Below, one piece after another: positions 60,329 to 64,000 of a stretch of 64,000 nt of DNA. The position numbers and the translations under genes were made by a program. The stretch is from Streptomyces sp. NBC_00457. GTDB taxonomy: Bacteria > Actinomycetota > Actinomycetes > Streptomycetales > Streptomycetaceae. Positions within the stretch are counted from its first letter, which is position 1. Each line of letters begins with the position of its first letter. The notes under the pieces are model-generated. The model worked only from the letters and a program-made list of their open reading frames with translations. It was not told the DNA's origin and did no database searches. Location of the stretch: the NCBI RefSeq assembly GCF_036014015.1, contig NZ_CP107905.1, forward strand, positions 8,680,001 to 8,744,000. Direction: 5' to 3'.

Positions 60329-61399
60329 ATGAACTGGGACGACCCGACCGACACCCCCGCCGCCGAGCGGCTGGTGGGGTCGGTCGCCGACCGTGAGGAC
60401 CAGGCCGTCGAGGCCGCCCTGCGCCCCAAGGACCTGGACGAGTTCATCGGCCAGGAGAAGGTCCGCGAGCAACTCGACCTCGTCCTGCGGGCCGCACGCG
60501 CGCGTGGCGCCACCGCCGACCATGTGCTGCTCTCCGGCGCCCCCGGCCTCGGCAAGACCACCCTCTCGATGATCATCGCGGCCGAGATGGGCGCCCCGAT
60601 CCGCATCACCAGCGGCCCCGCCATCCAGCACGCCGGCGACCTCGCCGCGATCCTGTCCTCGCTCCAGGAGGGCGAGGTCCTCTTCCTCGACGAGATCCAC
60701 CGCATGTCCCGGCCCGCCGAGGAGATGCTCTACATGGCGATGGAGGACTACCGCGTCGACGTCATCGTCGGCAAGGGCCCGGGCGCCACCGCCATCCCGC
60801 TCGAACTTCCGCCCTTCACCCTGGTCGGCGCCACCACGCGCGCGGGCCTGCTGCCGCCCCCGCTGCGCGACCGCTTCGGCTTCACCGCGCACATGGAGTT
60901 CTACGAGCCCGCCGAGCTGGAGCGCGTCATCCACCGCTCCGCGCACCTCCTCGACGTCGAGATCGGGGCCGACGGCGCCGCCGAGATCGCCGGCCGCTCC
61001 CGCGGCACACCCCGTATCGCCAACCGCCTGCTGCGCCGCGTCCGCGACTACGCGCAGGTCAAGGCCGACGGGATCATCACCCGCGACATCGCGTCGGCGG
61101 CACTGAAGGTGTACGAAGTCGACGCCCGCGGGCTCGACCGGCTCGACCGGGGCGTCCTCGAAGCCCTGCTCAAGCTCTTCGGCGGCGGTCCGGTCGGACT
61201 GTCGACGCTCGCCGTCGCGGTGGGGGAGGAGCGGGAGACCGTGGAAGAGGTCGCCGAGCCGTTCCTCGTACGGGAGGGGCTGCTGGCCCGCACCCCGCGC
61301 GGCCGGGTGGCCACGCCCGCCGCATGGGCACATCTCGGCCTCACCCCGCCCCGCTCGTCCGGTGCCGGAAACGGACAACAGGACCTGTTCGGGACGTGA
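60329..61399 (+). CDS. ruvB: Holliday junction helicase RuvB
   Basis: The 356-aa AAA+ motor has Walker A GAPGLGKT (70-77), Walker B FLDEIHR, sensor 1 [18 protein letters not shown], sensor 2 [16 protein letters not shown] and a C-terminal winged helix ([18 protein letters not shown]). Length is as expected. It completes RuvCAB for recombination repair. Confidence 0.97.
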   Translation: MNWDDPTDTPAAERLVGSVADREDQAVEAALRPKDLDEFIGQEKVREQLDLVLRAARARGATADHVLLSGAPGLGKTTLSMIIAAEMGAPIRITSGPAIQHAGDLAAILSSLQEGEVLFLDEIHRMSRPAEEMLYMAMEDYRVDVIVGKGPGATAIPLELPPFTLVGATTRAGLLPPPLRDRFGFTAHMEFYEPAELERVIHRSAHLLDVEIGADGAAEIAGRSRGTPRIANRLLRRVRDYAQVKADGIITRDIASAALKVYEVDARGLDRLDRGVLEALLKLFGGGPVGLSTLAVAVGEERETVEEVAEPFLVREGLLARTPRGRVATPAAWAHLGLTPPRSSGAGNGQQDLFGT

Positions 61400-61574
61400 G
61401 GGAGGCCCGACGGCGAGGGCATTGACCGGACCAGGAACCCCGGTGCCATGCTGAGCGTTGTTCCTTGCGCGCGGACTCGCTTAGACTCCGCCGATGCCGC
61501 CTTTGTCGGCGGCACACATACCCCCAACCATCAGGCCGCTCACCATCGCGGTCGCGTGAAGGAAGTACCGACCC

Positions 61575-62066
61575 GTGAGTCTCGTGACCCTCCTCCCGTT
61601 CATCGTGCTCATCGGGGCCATGTTCCTGATGACCCGCTCGGCCAAGAAGAAGCAGCAGCAGGCCGCGAACATGCGGAACGAAATGCAGCCCGGCAGCGGC
61701 GTCCGCACGATCGGGGGCATGTACGCCACGGTCAAAGAGGTCAACGAGGACACGGTCCTCCTCGACGCAGGCCCGGGTGTCGACCTCCTCTTCGCCAAGA
61801 ACGCGATCGGTGCCGTCCTGACCGACGACGAGTACAACCGCATCGTCCACGGCGTCGAGCACGACCTGAAGAGCGACGTCGTCCCGGACGACGCCTCCTC
61901 CCTCACCGAGCCGGAGTCCGGCGCGACCGCCGCCGACTCCGACGACACGCCGGTCGACCTGGGCAAGAAGGACGCTGACGAGGAGCCGGCCGACGAGCCC
62001 GCGGCCGCCGAGGCGAAGGCTGACGACGAGCCGAAGAAGACCGACGGCGACTCCGACGCGAAGTAG
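61575..62066 (+). CDS. yajC: Preprotein translocase accessory subunit YajC
   Basis: The 163-aa protein has one N-terminal span (VTLLPFIVLIGAMFLM) and the YajC core (GSGVRTIGGMYATVKEV). The C-terminal half is a long acidic tail (about 95-163) of Ala, Asp, Glu and Lys, well beyond the usual bacterial length of about 110. GAAGGAAG precedes the GTG. It leads into secD and secF. Confidence 0.94.
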   Translation: MSLVTLLPFIVLIGAMFLMTRSAKKKQQQAANMRNEMQPGSGVRTIGGMYATVKEVNEDTVLLDAGPGVDLLFAKNAIGAVLTDDEYNRIVHGVEHDLKSDVVPDDASSLTEPESGATAADSDDTPVDLGKKDADEEPADEPAAAEAKADDEPKKTDGDSDAK

Positions 62067-62198
62067 TCATGCACCCGGGTGCGCGGGCCGCTCCCGCGCG
62101 CCCCGGAACATGCGAAGCTCGACGGGGATCCCGACACCATGTCATGGCCGCCCGCCCGCCGCACGGGCGCGAGGCGGCCCGAGAGGGAGTACGAGAAG

Positions 62199-63962
62199 GT
62201 GGCAGCACCTAAGAAGGGCCGGAGCGCGAGCGCCCAGAGCAAGCCAGGGCGCTCGCTGGTCCTGATCCTGATCGCCATCGTGGCGCTCACCGGGGGAATG
62301 TTCGCCTCCGGACACACCACTCCGCGTCTCGGCATCGACCTGGCCGGCGGTACGAGCATCACGCTCCGCGCGGAGCCCGAGGACGGCGACCAGTCCGCGA
62401 TCAACAAGAAGAACATGGACACCGCGGTCGACATCATGAACCGCCGTGTCAACGGTCTCGGTGTCTCCGAGGCAGAGGTCCAGACCCAGGGCGATCGCAA
62501 CATCATCGTCAACATCCCCAAGGGCACGAACTCCGAGGAGGCCCGGAAGCAGGTCGGCACCACCGCCAAGCTCTACTTCCGTCCCGTCCTCACCACCGAG
62601 GTCGCCGGCGCCGGAGCCGGGGCCACTCCGTCGCCCAGCGCCTCCAGCAGCGCCTCGGGCGACGCCGACAAGGACAAGGCGACCTCGTCCTCGTCCCCGT
62701 CCGGCACTCCCTCGGCGACCGCCACCACGCAGGGACGCGCGGTCACCGACGCGCTCAAGGCCGACGCCACCCCGAGCGGTTCCGCCTCGCCCTCCGCCAG
62801 CGCCTCCCCCTCTCCGAGCGGCAGCGCCCCGGACGACGCCACCAGCAAGCTCCAGGCGCAGTACGCCGCGCTCGACTGCACCAAGAAGGCGGTCCGCGCC
62901 ACGGCCGGCGAGGGCTCGAAGCCCACCGCGCCGACGGTCGCCTGCGGCCAGAACGCGCAGGGCCAGTGGCAGAAGTACATCCTCGGCCCCGCCGAGGTCG
63001 ACGGCACCGACGTCGACAAGGCCCAGGCCGTCTTCAACACCCAGACCGGCGCGGGCTGGACCGTCACGATGGACTTCACGTCCGCCGGCACCAAGAAGTT
63101 CGCCGCGATCACCGGCAAGCTGGCCCAGAACCAGTCCCCGCAGAACCAGTTCGCCATCGTCCTGGACGGCGAGGTCGTCTCCGACCCGTACGTCCGCCAG
63201 GCGCTGACCGGCGGCAACGCCGAGATCTCCGGCAACTTCAACCAGGAGTCGGCCCAGAGCCTCTCCAACATGCTGTCGTACGGCGCCCTGCCGCTGACCT
63301 TCAAGGAGGACAGCGTCACCACGGTGACCGCGGCCCTCGGCGGCGAGCAGCTGCAGGCCGGCCTGATCGCGGGCGCGATCGGTCTCGCCCTGGTCATCAT
63401 CTACCTGCTGGCCTTCTACCGCGGCCTGTCGATCATCGCCATCCCCTCGCTGCTGGTCTCCGCGATCCTCACCTACGTGATCATGTCGCTGCTCGGCCCG
63501 ACCATCGGCTTCGCGCTGAACCTGCCGGCCGTGTGCGGTGCCATCGTCGCGATCGGCATCACAGCGGACTCGTTCATCGTGTTCTTCGAACGGATCCGGG
63601 ACGAGATCCGCGAGGGCCGCACGCTGCGCCCCGCCGTGGAGCGGGGCTGGCCGCGCGCCCGGCGCACCATCCTGGTCTCCGACTTCGTGTCGTTCCTCGC
63701 CGCCGCGGTCCTGTTCATCGTCACCGTCGGCAAGGTCCAGGGCTTCGCGTTCACCCTCGGTCTGACGACCGTGCTCGACGTGGTCGTCGTCTTCTTCTTC
63801 ACCAAGCCGCTGATGACGATCCTCGCCCGCAAGAAGTTCTTCGCGAACGGCCACAAGTGGTCCGGCCTCGACCCGAAGGGCCTGGGCGCCAAACCTCCGC
63901 TGCGCCGTACCCGCCGTCCCGTCCGCCCCACCGCCGGCCCTGTCGACCCGAAGGAGGCGTGA
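62199..63962 (+). CDS. secD: Protein translocase subunit SecD
   Basis: The 587-aa protein starts with one span (SLVLILIAIVALTGGMFASG), then the SecD motif LGIDLAGGTSITLRAEPEDG. The P1 periplasmic domain is split by a Ser/Ala/Pro/Thr-rich insertion (about residues 135-215). Five C-terminal spans form the export channel (GAIVAIGITADSFIVFFERI). It uses proton flow to pull exported proteins outward. I chose GTG 62199, which follows GGGAG and gives the conserved basic start; an upstream ATG at 62139 is possible. Confidence 0.94.
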   Translation: MAAPKKGRSASAQSKPGRSLVLILIAIVALTGGMFASGHTTPRLGIDLAGGTSITLRAEPEDGDQSAINKKNMDTAVDIMNRRVNGLGVSEAEVQTQGDRNIIVNIPKGTNSEEARKQVGTTAKLYFRPVLTTEVAGAGAGATPSPSASSSASGDADKDKATSSSSPSGTPSATATTQGRAVTDALKADATPSGSASPSASASPSPSGSAPDDATSKLQAQYAALDCTKKAVRATAGEGSKPTAPTVACGQNAQGQWQKYILGPAEVDGTDVDKAQAVFNTQTGAGWTVTMDFTSAGTKKFAAITGKLAQNQSPQNQFAIVLDGEVVSDPYVRQALTGGNAEISGNFNQESAQSLSNMLSYGALPLTFKEDSVTTVTAALGGEQLQAGLIAGAIGLALVIIYLLAFYRGLSIIAIPSLLVSAILTYVIMSLLGPTIGFALNLPAVCGAIVAIGITADSFIVFFERIRDEIREGRTLRPAVERGWPRARRTILVSDFVSFLAAAVLFIVTVGKVQGFAFTLGLTTVLDVVVVFFFTKPLMTILARKKFFANGHKWSGLDPKGLGAKPPLRRTRRPVRPTAGPVDPKEA

Positions 63963-63963
63963 G

Positions 63964-64000
63964 ATGTCGAAGCTCGGCAACCTCGGCGCCCGACTGCACC
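63964..64000 (+). CDS. secF: Protein translocase subunit SecF, 3' end outside window
   Basis: Only the first 12 codons are visible (MSKLGNLGARLH), beginning one base after the secD stop. This start is typical of Streptomyces SecF. Assignment rests on position and these few residues. Confidence 0.8.
   Translation, partial: MSKLGNLGARLH

Noticed and set aside
58865..61378. An 837-codon minus-strand open frame across yebC-ruvB
   Set aside because: Same cause: antisense shadow of four conserved plus-strand genes.
1..64000. Mobile elements, integrases, transposases or att-like duplications at the tRNA genes
   Set aside because: No transposase or integrase motif was found, and the genes flanking the tRNAs are ordinary core genes; the repeated tRNA-Val 3' ends are whole tRNA genes, not att fragments.

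Overview
The window is very GC-rich (about 70% by eye) and has strong third-position GC bias, many GTG starts, and leaderless-looking genes. It carries a clear ssgB sporulation gene, twin-arginine signals and a phosphatidylinositol-mannoside gene block. Together these point to the chromosome core of a Streptomyces, or a very close actinomycete. I see no prophage, insertion sequence, CRISPR array or other sign of recent transfer.

Layout. 1-3.8 kb: the end of a von Willebrand A gene, a trypsin-like protease and a two-component system. 3.9-8.8 kb: plsC-like acyltransferase, Tat-exported glycerophosphodiesterase, small sigma-like protein, acetyltransferase, two small membrane proteins and a HAD phosphatase. 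8.8-11.8 kb: metNIQ behind a tiny cysteine-rich reading frame. 12.7-20.1 kb: a corrin group with cobL, a giant repeat-bearing bluB-cobT fusion and a cobA/cysG-type fusion. 20.1-25.4 kb: an RNA methylase, a Ser/Thr kinase, small proteins, and a 630-bp gene-free stretch with a structured element and 54-bp repeats. 25.4-25.9 kb: five tRNA genes (three Val-GAC, Cys, Gly). 26.1-28.0 kb: pabB and pabC. 28-32.3 kb: acetyltransferase, DsbA-like, CGNR and membrane proteins, and ssgB.

32.3-39.4 kb: a tRNA-Val, then an apparent carbohydrate operon. It has a near-consensus promoter with two LacI-type dyads, a binding protein, two permeases, a YesL-type DUF624 protein and a Tat-exported YetA/exo-rhamnogalacturonan-lyase-like protein. 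The set suggests uptake of pectic (rhamnogalacturonan) oligosaccharides. 39.5-45.3 kb: a large membrane protein, an SRPBCC protein, a second tRNA-Val, a DEDDh exonuclease and a DUF4365 pair.

45.3-64 kb is the actinobacterial core block thrS, HIT/Ap4A phosphorylase, pgsA, patA, pimA, pdxS, pdxT, yebC, ruvCAB, yajC, secD, secF. It is interrupted by a potassium channel, a large membrane protein and an EF-G paralogue. The same order exists in mycobacteria, which supports the calls.

The least explained signals are non-coding. Two elements share a 7x7 internal loop (GGCANNC against GGGTGGG) inside completely different stems. One repeat family sits at five of the ten convergent gene junctions. There are paired dyads before cobT and a long perfect hairpin near 50.6 kb.
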